Notes under the pieces: model-generated
Seen by the model: the letters and a program-made list of their open reading frames with translations, nothing else
Database searches by the model: none
Told to the model about the DNA's origin: nothing
From: Planctomycetota bacterium
Lineage (GTDB): Bacteria; Planctomycetota; Planctomycetia; Gemmatales; Gemmataceae
Reading direction: 5' to 3'
Assembly (NCBI GenBank): GCA_016191165.1
Contig: JACPPF010000022.1
Coordinates: 1 to 41,244 of the forward strand
Length of the DNA: 41,244 bases
Program-made: the position numbers and the translations under genes
Shown: positions 31,601 through 37,702 of the stretch, piece after piece
Numbering within the stretch: position 1 is the stretch's first letter
How the letters are laid out: each line of letters starts with the position of its first letter

Positions 31601-32642
31601 CGGGTCCAACCCGCAGACTTCGTTTTTCCGCCAGAACTCCAATGCGCCCGGCCCGTTCACCTGGCTCACCCACCTCGACCGGCCGCTGGTCAACCAGCTC
31701 GAATTACTGCACGTTTCCGGCTTCAAGCCGCACGAGTTGACGCAGCAGTTCATCACGCCGGCGGGCCCATTTGGCCACTATGCGCCGTGGAACGTTCCTG
31801 CGGCGGGTATCTACCGCGCTCTCGAAGTGCTTGGCGTACCGGACAACATGCTCGGAACCACTCGCGGCGGGCGCGTGCCAGGGCGCGTCAACATCAACAC
31901 GATGACCGAGCCGGAGATATTCCACGCCATCTGCGACGCGCAAGACGCTATCGCGCCCTATGCGTCGTTCACGACATCGGACGTGCAGACCGCCTTCGCC
32001 GCCATCATCGCGGCACGCAGCGCCGGCGGACCGGAAGGCACGCCGTTCAAGAGCTTCGCGGCCGGCAGCATGGCGCTCGGCACGTTCCTGCCCGGCAACG
32101 CCCATCCCTATGCCCGGCTGGCCCTGGCGCAGAAGGCGTACAACAACGTCACGACCACGAGCAACACCTTCGCCGTCTGGTGGACCGTCGGGTTCTTCGA
32201 GGTCGTGGACGAGACCGTCCGCCCCGCCCGGCTCGGCCCGGAGATTGGCCGCGATGAGAACAAACACATCCGCCACCGCTTTTTCGCCATCGTGGATCGC
32301 TCGGGGATGCAGTTGTTTAACACGAACTCGACCAACAACATCAACATCAACGCGGCCCTACCGTTGCCGCAAACGAATACGATGAACTTCACTCCCCTGA
32401 CGGGAAATGCCGGTGCAGTGCCGCTGGCGGTACAGCCGGGAATGTTGCTGGAAATCGATTCGGGTCCGAATGCCGAAGTGGTCGTCGTGAGAACGGTGGC
32501 CGGGAACAGTTTCACGGCTGACTTCATGTTTCCGCATCCGCTCGGCGCCAGCATCGTGTGCCGGGGCAACCCCGGCCCGCAGCTCAACTACAACCCACGG
32601 CGCGACAGCAACGTCGTGCTGCACCTCGGCGTGATTCAATGA
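28632..32642 (+). CDS. Very large GspK/PilX-like minor pseudopilin (1336 aa)
   Basis: The product starts at ATG 28632 (GGAG eight bases upstream). The leader KYQYENIRNPRRRG is followed by MILLIVMAMLSLFASVALGFVFYA; the Glu at +5 is absent, which is the GspK/PilX condition. Near residues 1078-1090 a GRVPGRVNINTMTEPEI segment resembles the helix-hairpin 'NINTA' region of GspK. GspK is normally about 300-350 residues, so this is about four times larger, with inserted Asn/Pro/Gly-rich sequence. Two related stretches occur: about 388-430 (NAETVTVTSVTPATNSFTAVF) and about 1270-1315 (NAEVVVVRTVAGNSFTADF). As the last pilin it probably sits at the tip of the pseudopilus. Confidence 0.82.
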   Translation: MKYQYENIRNPRRRGMILLIVMAMLSLFASVALGFVFYADAEAVASNMNLQAQQRDQPDVDTEALATYFLSQLLYPTDNIYSALRGHDLARSMYGYNPGVLNFIPYNGVGRSALSYPVAFGSGPRDNYQLPNYTRYEGAQGADFDPYLNFLRNPEFYGKTGDANFRYVGGANPPWTSFDTNSLFLANVGADGTVYLPSFYRSWMPGSGTSAASKYMLMSPDAAWHPAMTLPDMDGGGHVKNLEFGLGVPNNDSIWMDLGYPILTSPSGKRFKPLFAPLIVDLSNRLHLWAHGNRLGTNGAHVSNRGYGATEVNLSKVLTNNPELQALFNLKYGGLGGAAGALPAGSPITFPNSANLSWFAKIDADAFNPGTGRSSDPFVTAWAIRVGMNLAIDVGTPNAETVTVTSVTPATNSFTAVFANPHANGATVRGIMPGGFAFATNSTAAIGSGAGSMSVNAVAYNSYFPFPSYPAGWDNAFTGAGPTNEITQKPLGLNLLNPIAPNLAPLPASHMEALLRWGGTNSPALQSEIFRRMPTTFANIRARNMVTTTNWCLDRIHATPMINWDPTTAGHYQLTPSGYPTWTAAGGPQAPVYGTVSTYPANSEYTGDWRSKLGDSLRLNLNRQLPDYPAPNVVGVIVPGNYPAYNAAIGARKQFARDIYNALVRVTGAQDPNTLPPASVVPASGDYQAARWLAQLAVNIVDYVDNDDFVTPFNWYGGEWVFGTELPRAVLNEVYAQNDNVTTDPGVMTGTAATMNKLNVWVELHNPFMTTPGSDNYPNYLGAARFRLGANAAYQVVVCPTSPGLTAALRNPGNNYGDPEFNNGGVARTLSTSANWPVGGKGKGKTAYNRVFPNNGAASDPTQTNVGFFVLGPAMSTYVPGRNPSLPTTHTTPEMSITTDPVALVPSVTLLLRRLAVPQLPPNPDPTSAQYNPYITVDYFENVPVNDNRTFNATGAQVPAGMGTFQSYGRSQPYAAERTTQVAAQVGVIPGSNPQTSFFRQNSNAPGPFTWLTHLDRPLVNQLELLHVSGFKPHELTQQFITPAGPFGHYAPWNVPAAGIYRALEVLGVPDNMLGTTRGGRVPGRVNINTMTEPEIFHAICDAQDAIAPYASFTTSDVQTAFAAIIAARSAGGPEGTPFKSFAAGSMALGTFLPGNAHPYARLALAQKAYNNVTTTSNTFAVWWTVGFFEVVDETVRPARLGPEIGRDENKHIRHRFFAIVDRSGMQLFNTNSTNNININAALPLPQTNTMNFTPLTGNAGAVPLAVQPGMLLEIDSGPNAEVVVVRTVAGNSFTADFMFPHPLGASIVCRGNPGPQLNYNPRRDSNVVLHLGVIQ

Positions 32643-32969
32643 CTCGCGTCCTCGTTTAGCGCCCGCGCGACTCCGCGCGGGGCGGACGGCGGGACTTCTC
32701 ACATCGAAACCCTTCCGCACGAGGTCGACTGGCCGATTGTAATTCCTGCCGGGTCGGAACGGCGTATTGTAAGGAATTCGGCGGCAAACTCCGCCACGCC
32801 CACCAAGGCCACTTGGCTTGCCTGGACGGATTTTTCGAGCATATCTCCAATCCTGCAAACAAGATGCGTCTCGTTTCAAAAAAGTCAAGGCCAGCTTTGG
32901 GCGTTGGCATCGGGCTTGCTTTGTCTGACTCCTGTCGGAACCATATCAATCGAAAACAGGAGTTTCGTG
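32643..32969. other. 327-base gap, no gene seen
   Basis: The left part holds a GC-rich stretch with CCGCGCG and CGCGCGG pieces (about 32663-32690) that may form a hairpin at the end of the pilin locus. The right part is closer to average composition and ends with AGGAG (32958-32962) for the zinc-ribbon gene. Short open frames on both strands lack any protein-like character. Confidence 0.4.
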
Positions 32970-33227
32970 ATGCAAATCGAACTTTACTGCGACTGCTGCG
33001 CTTGCCGTTTCGCCGCTCCGCCGGAAGCGTCCGCCGATGAAGTCACTGACCGCATGTTCGAGACCGGGCCGTGGTATTCGCTGGGGGATGGCGAGACGTT
33101 CGAGGACATGATCTTCACGTCGCTCACGGAGGCGGGCCACATCTACTGCCCCGAGTGCGGCGACCCGGTCGCGGTCAGTGAGGAAAGCCTGGGCCGGGTG
33201 GCGATGGCGATGTTGTCGGAAATGTGA
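32970..33227 (+). CDS. Small zinc-ribbon-like protein
   Basis: The 85-residue protein starts at ATG 32970 with AGGAG seven bases upstream. It begins MQIELYCDCCACRF, offering Cys 7, 9, 10 and 12, and later has YCPECGDPVAVSEESLG, a second CxxC pair. Together these can bind one zinc ion. The acidic middle (GDGETFEDMIFTSL) is not a known DNA-binding fold. It has no signal peptide. It could be a regulatory or adaptor protein, but I do not recognise the family and the neighbours give no clue. Confidence 0.7.
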   Translation: MQIELYCDCCACRFAAPPEASADEVTDRMFETGPWYSLGDGETFEDMIFTSLTEAGHIYCPECGDPVAVSEESLGRVAMAMLSEM

Positions 33228-33243
33228 TACAGAATGTCTCCTG

Positions 33244-33303
33244 GGCCGCGGGGCGCCGTTTCTTGATTGACCGCGTTGACCGACAGCGATGGGCCCCGCG
33301 GCC
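33244..33303. repeat. 11-bp inverted repeat flanking a 38-base loop
   Basis: GGCCGCGGGGC (33244-33254) and GCCCCGCGGCC (33293-33303) are exact reverse complements. The element lies right after the zinc-ribbon gene. It has no T-run and a long loop, so terminator function is doubtful. Confidence 0.6.
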
Positions 33304-33338
33304 AAACTTGCCAAAGGCCCAATTTTTGACAAGATAAA

Positions 33339-33388
33339 ATCAGGGTCAAAGAGGTTCGCAAAATAGCTCATTAACCCTGATGAGGAGG
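33339..33388 (+). promoter_or_regulatory. Leader inverted repeat next to the ribosome site of the HEPN-linked pair
   Basis: ATCAGGGT (33339-33346) and ACCCTGAT (33374-33381) are perfect inverted copies, and the second abuts the strong site GAGGAGGT (33382-33389) of the downstream gene. TTGACA at 33326-33331 precedes it, and TTTGAC/GTCAAA (33325-33330 and 33345-33350) form a second inverted pair. This could be an operator or an RNA hairpin controlling translation; no matched -10 box was found. Confidence 0.4.
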
Positions 33389-33393
33389 TAGGA

Positions 33394-33882
33394 ATGGGGA
33401 ACACCAGTTTCAAGGAATGGTTGATTGAACAAAAACGCCATGCCAATCCTCGCCAGGTCGCGGTCAAGAAAAAGGAGTGGATCGACGCGCTGGAAAAGTT
33501 GTTCGCGGAGATTACGGCCTGGATTCGCGAAGACGATTCGGATGGCATTGTCCGGATTACCAAAGAGACGACAAAAATCGATGAGGAGGAGTTTGGAACT
33601 TACTCGGCCCCGCTGCTTCGGTTTGACCTCAACAACCGCACGGTCGCAGCAATTCCAATCGCCCGCAACGTCCTCGGTCCCGCGGCGGAAATCGGCCCAC
33701 TGGCGCCCATTCGCGGGGAAGGACGCGTCGATTTGAAGGGCGGTGGGGAGAAGATTCAACTCTACCTGGTTCGCGATTCTCAAGACCAACGGCGCTGGGT
33801 GATTGCCAATCAGGATCGGCTCACCTTCAGGGACCTGGATAAGACGGCGTTTGAAGAGTCGCTTCAAAGCTTGTTCTCATGA
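33394..33882 (+). CDS. Unknown protein coupled to a HEPN-like gene (candidate antitoxin or partner)
   Basis: The 162-residue protein starts at ATG 33394, five bases after GGAGGT, one of the strongest ribosome sites in the window. The N-terminal half is helical and charged (FKEWLIEQKRHANPRQVAVKKK, then EWIDALEKLFAEITAWI), and the second half looks beta-rich (LLRFDLNNRTVAAIPIARN, VDLKGGGEKIQLYLV, RRWVIANQDRLTFRDLD). No family is recognised and no signal peptide is present. Its stop overlaps the next start by ATGA, so the two products are probably made in fixed ratio. A role as the partner or inhibitor of the HEPN-like protein is inferred from this pairing only. Confidence 0.72.
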   Translation: MGNTSFKEWLIEQKRHANPRQVAVKKKEWIDALEKLFAEITAWIREDDSDGIVRITKETTKIDEEEFGTYSAPLLRFDLNNRTVAAIPIARNVLGPAAEIGPLAPIRGEGRVDLKGGGEKIQLYLVRDSQDQRRWVIANQDRLTFRDLDKTAFEESLQSLFS

Positions 33883-34457
33883 AAACGCTCGATGACGCCT
33901 GGCGTTGGTATCAGGATGCGCGCGCATCGCTCAAACGCATCCATCGGATTGGCGCAAAGCACTGGCTCAGTTTTTCCGGGGAGGCCGGCGGGGCGTTACG
34001 CAGGGACGACCATTTTCGAATGTTGGAATCGCAAGATATTACGGAACCTTCGGGAAATGCGCTGGAAGAACTGGACGATTTGGCAATCGTCGTGATGTTC
34101 TCCGTATTTGAAGGGATTGTGCGGGATGCAATCCTTCGCCAGATTCGGCCGGAGGCGGCGAGACTTCGCCACCAGTCTCTTGTGGAAGCGGCCGCGGAAG
34201 CCGCCGAGGCTATTCGTTTTGGGAGCTTCTATCGCGTCCTTGCTCCCTATCGCACCGGTCATGCGGAAATCGTGGAAGAGGTAGACCAGGTGCGAGAATA
34301 CCGAAACTGGGTTGCCCACGGGAAACGGCAGATGCCAAGAAATCAAGTGACGCCCGTGGTTGCCTACGACCGACTTCGGCATTTCCTGGCGGTTTTCGTG
34401 GATCCGCACATTTCCGAGGAGGACTGGCTGGCACTGCTTCGCGAATCCGGTGAATGA
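33879..34457 (+). CDS. HEPN-like protein with an R-x4-H motif (candidate ribonuclease)
   Basis: The 192-residue protein is mostly helical. Near its C-terminal half VREYRNWVAHGKR places Arg 142 and His 147 in the R-x4-H arrangement of HEPN RNases, resembling the MAE_28990 or RiboL-PSP-HEPN groups. A preceding helix (LAIVVMFSVFEGIVRDAILRQI, broken at residue 87) and Asn 143 after the Arg also fit. In HEPN toxins the Arg and His form the RNA-cleaving site across a dimer. The start at 33879 overlaps the previous stop by four bases. The motif occurs in non-catalytic HEPN proteins too, so activity is not certain. No nucleotidyltransferase (MNT) gene is adjacent. Confidence 0.65.
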   Translation: MKTLDDAWRWYQDARASLKRIHRIGAKHWLSFSGEAGGALRRDDHFRMLESQDITEPSGNALEELDDLAIVVMFSVFEGIVRDAILRQIRPEAARLRHQSLVEAAAEAAEAIRFGSFYRVLAPYRTGHAEIVEEVDQVREYRNWVAHGKRQMPRNQVTPVVAYDRLRHFLAVFVDPHISEEDWLALLRESGE

Positions 34458-34500
34458 ACCAGCGGCTAAACATCGCCGCTCGAATCCGTAACATGACGGC

Positions 34501-35937
34501 ATGACCACCGCCGTCGCCACTCCCCTGGCCGAACGCATGCGCGCCGTTGTCGGCCCCGCGAACGTTCTGTCGTCACCGAGCGATCTGCTGGTCTACGAAT
34601 GCGACGGCTTCACAATTGAAAAGAACCAGCCCGACATCGTCGTTTTCCCTACCAGCACCGAGCAAATCGTCGCGATCGTGAAGGCGTGCCATGAGCTGGG
34701 CGTGCCATTCGTGCCGCGCGGGGCGGGGACGAGCCTGGCGGGCGGCTGTCTGCCGATCGGTGGCGGCGTGATGATCGCGCTCACCCGCATGAAGCGCATT
34801 CTCGAAGTCAACTATCGCGATCGCTATGCCATCATCGAGCCGGGCGTTGTCAATCTTTGGCTCACGAACCACCTCAAGCCGCGCGGGTATCACTTCGCGC
34901 CCGATCCTTCCAGCCAGGGCGCCTGCACCATCGGCGGCAATGTGGCGACCAATTCCGGCGGACCGCACACGCTGAAATATGGCGTGACGGTCAATCACGT
35001 GCTCGGCGTGGAACTGGTGTTGCCCGACGGCCAGGTGGTACCAACGGGCGGACCGGTGGAGGACATGCCGGGCTACGACTTGACAGGCGTCATCGTCGGC
35101 TCGGAGGGGACGTTCGGCGTCGCGTCGAAGGTGTGGGTGCGCATCACGCGCAACCCGGAGGCGTATCGCACGCTGCTGGGCGTCTTCGAGACGGTGGACG
35201 ACGCCACCAACACCATCAGCGACATCATCGGCGCCGGCATCATCCCCGGCGCGCTGGAGATGCTCGACAGCTTGATCCTTCAGGCGGTCGAGGCGGCGTT
35301 TCACTTTGGCTTTCCGCTCGACGCCGGCGCGGTGCTCATCATGGAGGTGGACGGCCTCGACGCCGGGCTGGACCAGGATGCCGAGCGCATCATCGAGATC
35401 GCCAAAAAAAACCATGCCCGCGAAGTGCGCAAGGCCAACACCGAGGCCGAACGGCTCTTACTGTGGAAGAGCCGCAAACAGGCGTTCGGCGCGGTGGGCC
35501 GGCTGGCGCCGAGCTATTGCACCCAGGACGGCGTGGTGCCGCGGACGAAGCTGCCCGCCGTCTTGAAATTCATTCAGCACGTCGGCGTGAAGTACGCGCT
35601 GAAGATCGCGAATGTCTTCCATGCCGGCGATGGGAATATCCACCCGATCTTGCTGTTCGACGAGCGCGATCCCGACCAGGTGAAGCGCGTCCTTTCCGCG
35701 AGCAATGAAATCCTCGACGAGTGCATTCGCCTGGGCGGCAGTGTGACAGGCGAGCACGGCATCGGCGTCGAAAAGATCGACTTCATGCCGAAGCTGTTCG
35801 CGCCCGATGACCTGGCCATGATGTTGCGCCTCCGCAATGCGTTCAATCCCGACGGGCGCTGTAGTCCGCGCAAGATGCTGCCCACGGCCGGGGCCTGCAT
35901 CGAGCAATCGAAGGCGGGGCGGCACGCGGCGATGTGA
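34501..35937 (+). CDS. glcD: FAD-linked glycolate/lactate oxidase subunit GlcD
   Basis: The 478-residue protein has the FAD-binding PCMH domain with PRGAGTSLAGGCLPIGGGV (72-90) and IGGNVATNSGGPHTLKYG (144-161), and the C-terminal cap with NVFHAGDGNIHPILLFDERD and GGSVTGEHGIGVEKIDFM. These match GlcD, the catalytic flavoprotein of the glycolate oxidase complex, which passes electrons from glycolate to the GlcF iron-sulfur subunit; D-lactate is an alternative substrate for close relatives. No strong ribosome site is seen before ATG 34501. It is followed by a small membrane protein, glcE and glcF, supporting a complete complex. Confidence 0.93.
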   Translation: MTTAVATPLAERMRAVVGPANVLSSPSDLLVYECDGFTIEKNQPDIVVFPTSTEQIVAIVKACHELGVPFVPRGAGTSLAGGCLPIGGGVMIALTRMKRILEVNYRDRYAIIEPGVVNLWLTNHLKPRGYHFAPDPSSQGACTIGGNVATNSGGPHTLKYGVTVNHVLGVELVLPDGQVVPTGGPVEDMPGYDLTGVIVGSEGTFGVASKVWVRITRNPEAYRTLLGVFETVDDATNTISDIIGAGIIPGALEMLDSLILQAVEAAFHFGFPLDAGAVLIMEVDGLDAGLDQDAERIIEIAKKNHAREVRKANTEAERLLLWKSRKQAFGAVGRLAPSYCTQDGVVPRTKLPAVLKFIQHVGVKYALKIANVFHAGDGNIHPILLFDERDPDQVKRVLSASNEILDECIRLGGSVTGEHGIGVEKIDFMPKLFAPDDLAMMLRLRNAFNPDGRCSPRKMLPTAGACIEQSKAGRHAAM

Positions 35938-35945
35938 GGTGCGTC

Positions 35946-36395
35946 ATGGGGTTGGCCGTGATCGTGATCGGGTTCGCGTTGATGACGCTCGGCGTGGCCC
36001 TGTTGTTCCTGGGCGAGGTGCCGTTCATCCTCGGCAGGCGCCTGCCGGCGCTTCGCTCGCGCTTGATTGGCGGGGTTTTCATCGGCTACCTGCCGCTGGC
36101 GGTGGGGACGCATCTGGCGATCAGCGCGTGGCTTGGTGAGGACGCGGTCGGCAGAGACGTGACCTTGTGGTCGATTCTCGGCGTGTGCCTGTTCGCGTCG
36201 TTCGTGCTGGTGTACCGCGTGCTATTCCCGAAGAAGGCGCCGCGGCCTGCTCAAGCTCCGCCCTTGCCGGGCATGCCGGGTGAGGACGCGCCGGCGAATC
36301 TCGACGCCGTGATGCCGTTTGACGAGCCAGCCCCGCCTGAGCCGACGGCGAGCAAGACGCGAGAAAAGAAAAACAACCCGTTCGATTTTTCGTGA
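35946..36395 (+). CDS. Small membrane protein between glcD and glcE
   Basis: The 149-residue protein starts at ATG 35946, six bases after GAGG, nine bases beyond the glcD stop; GTG 35934 would overlap that stop. Three hydrophobic segments are visible: GLAVIVIGFALMTLGVALLF, LIGGVFIGYLPLAVGTHLAI and WSILGVCLFASFVLVYRVLF. A soluble Pro-rich tail follows and ends KKNNPFDFS. The family is not recognised. Its place inside the glc operon suggests a membrane anchor for the oxidase or simply a passenger gene; nothing in the sequence decides this. Confidence 0.75.
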   Translation: MGLAVIVIGFALMTLGVALLFLGEVPFILGRRLPALRSRLIGGVFIGYLPLAVGTHLAISAWLGEDAVGRDVTLWSILGVCLFASFVLVYRVLFPKKAPRPAQAPPLPGMPGEDAPANLDAVMPFDEPAPPEPTASKTREKKNNPFDFS

Positions 36396-36400
36396 CGCGA

Positions 36401-37639
36401 ATGAGTGCGACGACCTGTGTTCTGGATGGTTTTGGCCCGCTTGACGTGGCACGGCCCGGGTCCGTCAACGAACTGGGCGATCTGATTCGCGCCGCAACCG
36501 CGTTGTATCCCTTCGGCGGCAAGACGCAGATGGGGCTTGGTAACGCGCCGACCAGGCCGGGGGTGGCGGTCGATTTGCGCGGCCTTGCCGAGGTCATCGA
36601 CTTTCCCGCCCGCGACATGACCATCACCGTGGAAGCCGGCATGACGCTGGAGCGCTTGCGTGGAATCCTCGAACCGGAAAACTTGCGCTTGCCGATTGAC
36701 GTGCCCGAAAGTACCCGGGCGACCCTCGGGGGCGTGCTGGCCGCCAATGTAAGCGGGGCGCGCCGGTATGGGTACGGCACGTTGCGCGACTACGTCATCG
36801 GCATCAGTGCGCTGAACGACGAGGGGAACGTTTTCAAGGCTGGCGGACGCGTCGTCAAGAACGTGGCCGGCTATGACCTTTGCAAGCTGCTCGTCGGCTC
36901 GCTGGGCACGCTCGGCATCATCACCCAGGTAACCTTGAAGCTGCGACCGCTTGCCGAACAGCAGGCCCTCATTTGCCTGCCGAGCGACGCGGCTCAGCTC
37001 GAGGCGATCCTGACCAGCCTGAGCGACTCGCGGACCCGGCCGGTTTGCATCGAGGTGTTGAACCGGTCGGCCGCCAATTGCGTTTTTGGGCAGGCCGCAT
37101 TGAAGGCGCCGGCAGCGCCCTGGATCGTGCTCGTCGGTTATGAAGGCAACGGCGATGCGGTTAGCTGGCAGGTGCAACAGTTGGTGAAGGAGGTCGGCGC
37201 GCACTTCGGATTGCAAGCGCGTATCGACTTCACGACCCATTCGCTATGCTGCGCTCTGACGGAGTACGCATCCACGGCCGCCTGCGCGCTGACCTTCAGG
37301 GCGAGCCTGCCGCCCAGCCGAACCGCGGCATTCTGTTTGCAAGCCGATCGGGATGCGCCCCAATCCGCCGTGCGCGCGCATGGAGGCAACGGCATCGTCC
37401 ACGGACATTGGCCGGGCGACTTGACAAAGGAGCAGGCCGCCAGCATCCTAACCACGTGGCGTGAACGCGCGGCCCAGGTGCGCGGAAGCGTCATCGTCCA
37501 GCGGTGTGCTCACCCGTGGAAGCAATCGTTAGATGTTTGGGGACCGCCGACCAACGACATCCGGTTAATGCGTGAAGTTAAAGCGAAATTCGATCCGCGG
37601 AGCATTTTCAACCCCGGACGATTTGTGGATGGCATATGA
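36401..37639 (+). CDS. glcE: FAD-binding glycolate oxidase subunit GlcE
   Basis: The 412-residue protein has a single PCMH FAD-binding domain: ALYPFGGKTQMGLGN, VDLRGLAEVIDFPARDMTITVEAGMTL split by a turn, STRATLGGVLAANVSGARRYGYG and GRVVKNVAGYDLCKLLVGSLG with TLGIITQVTLKLRP. That last Asp-Leu-Cys-Lys region is typical of GlcE. It ends with MREVKAKFDPRSIFNPGRFVDGI, the standard closing motif. The substrate-binding cap is shorter than in GlcD, as expected. It acts with GlcD and GlcF. ATG 36401 is used; GTG 36392 would overlap the previous stop. Confidence 0.92.
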   Translation: MSATTCVLDGFGPLDVARPGSVNELGDLIRAATALYPFGGKTQMGLGNAPTRPGVAVDLRGLAEVIDFPARDMTITVEAGMTLERLRGILEPENLRLPIDVPESTRATLGGVLAANVSGARRYGYGTLRDYVIGISALNDEGNVFKAGGRVVKNVAGYDLCKLLVGSLGTLGIITQVTLKLRPLAEQQALICLPSDAAQLEAILTSLSDSRTRPVCIEVLNRSAANCVFGQAALKAPAAPWIVLVGYEGNGDAVSWQVQQLVKEVGAHFGLQARIDFTTHSLCCALTEYASTAACALTFRASLPPSRTAAFCLQADRDAPQSAVRAHGGNGIVHGHWPGDLTKEQAASILTTWRERAAQVRGSVIVQRCAHPWKQSLDVWGPPTNDIRLMREVKAKFDPRSIFNPGRFVDGI

Positions 37640-37661
37640 TGCGGGATGTGGACCGCGCGAT

Positions 37662-37693
37662 CCCAGGGATTCGCTGCGCTCACCCCTGGGCTT
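37662..37693. repeat. Palindromic repeat ahead of glcF
   Basis: CCCAGGG (37662-37668) and CCCCTGGG (37683-37690) form an imperfect hairpin, and CTCACCCCTGGGCTT (37679-37693) is the reverse complement of 14195-14209. It ends nine bases before ATG 37703 and no clear ribosome site lies between, so the element may hold the translation signal or displace it. Confidence 0.65.
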
Positions 37694-37702
37694 GAAACCA
37701 TA

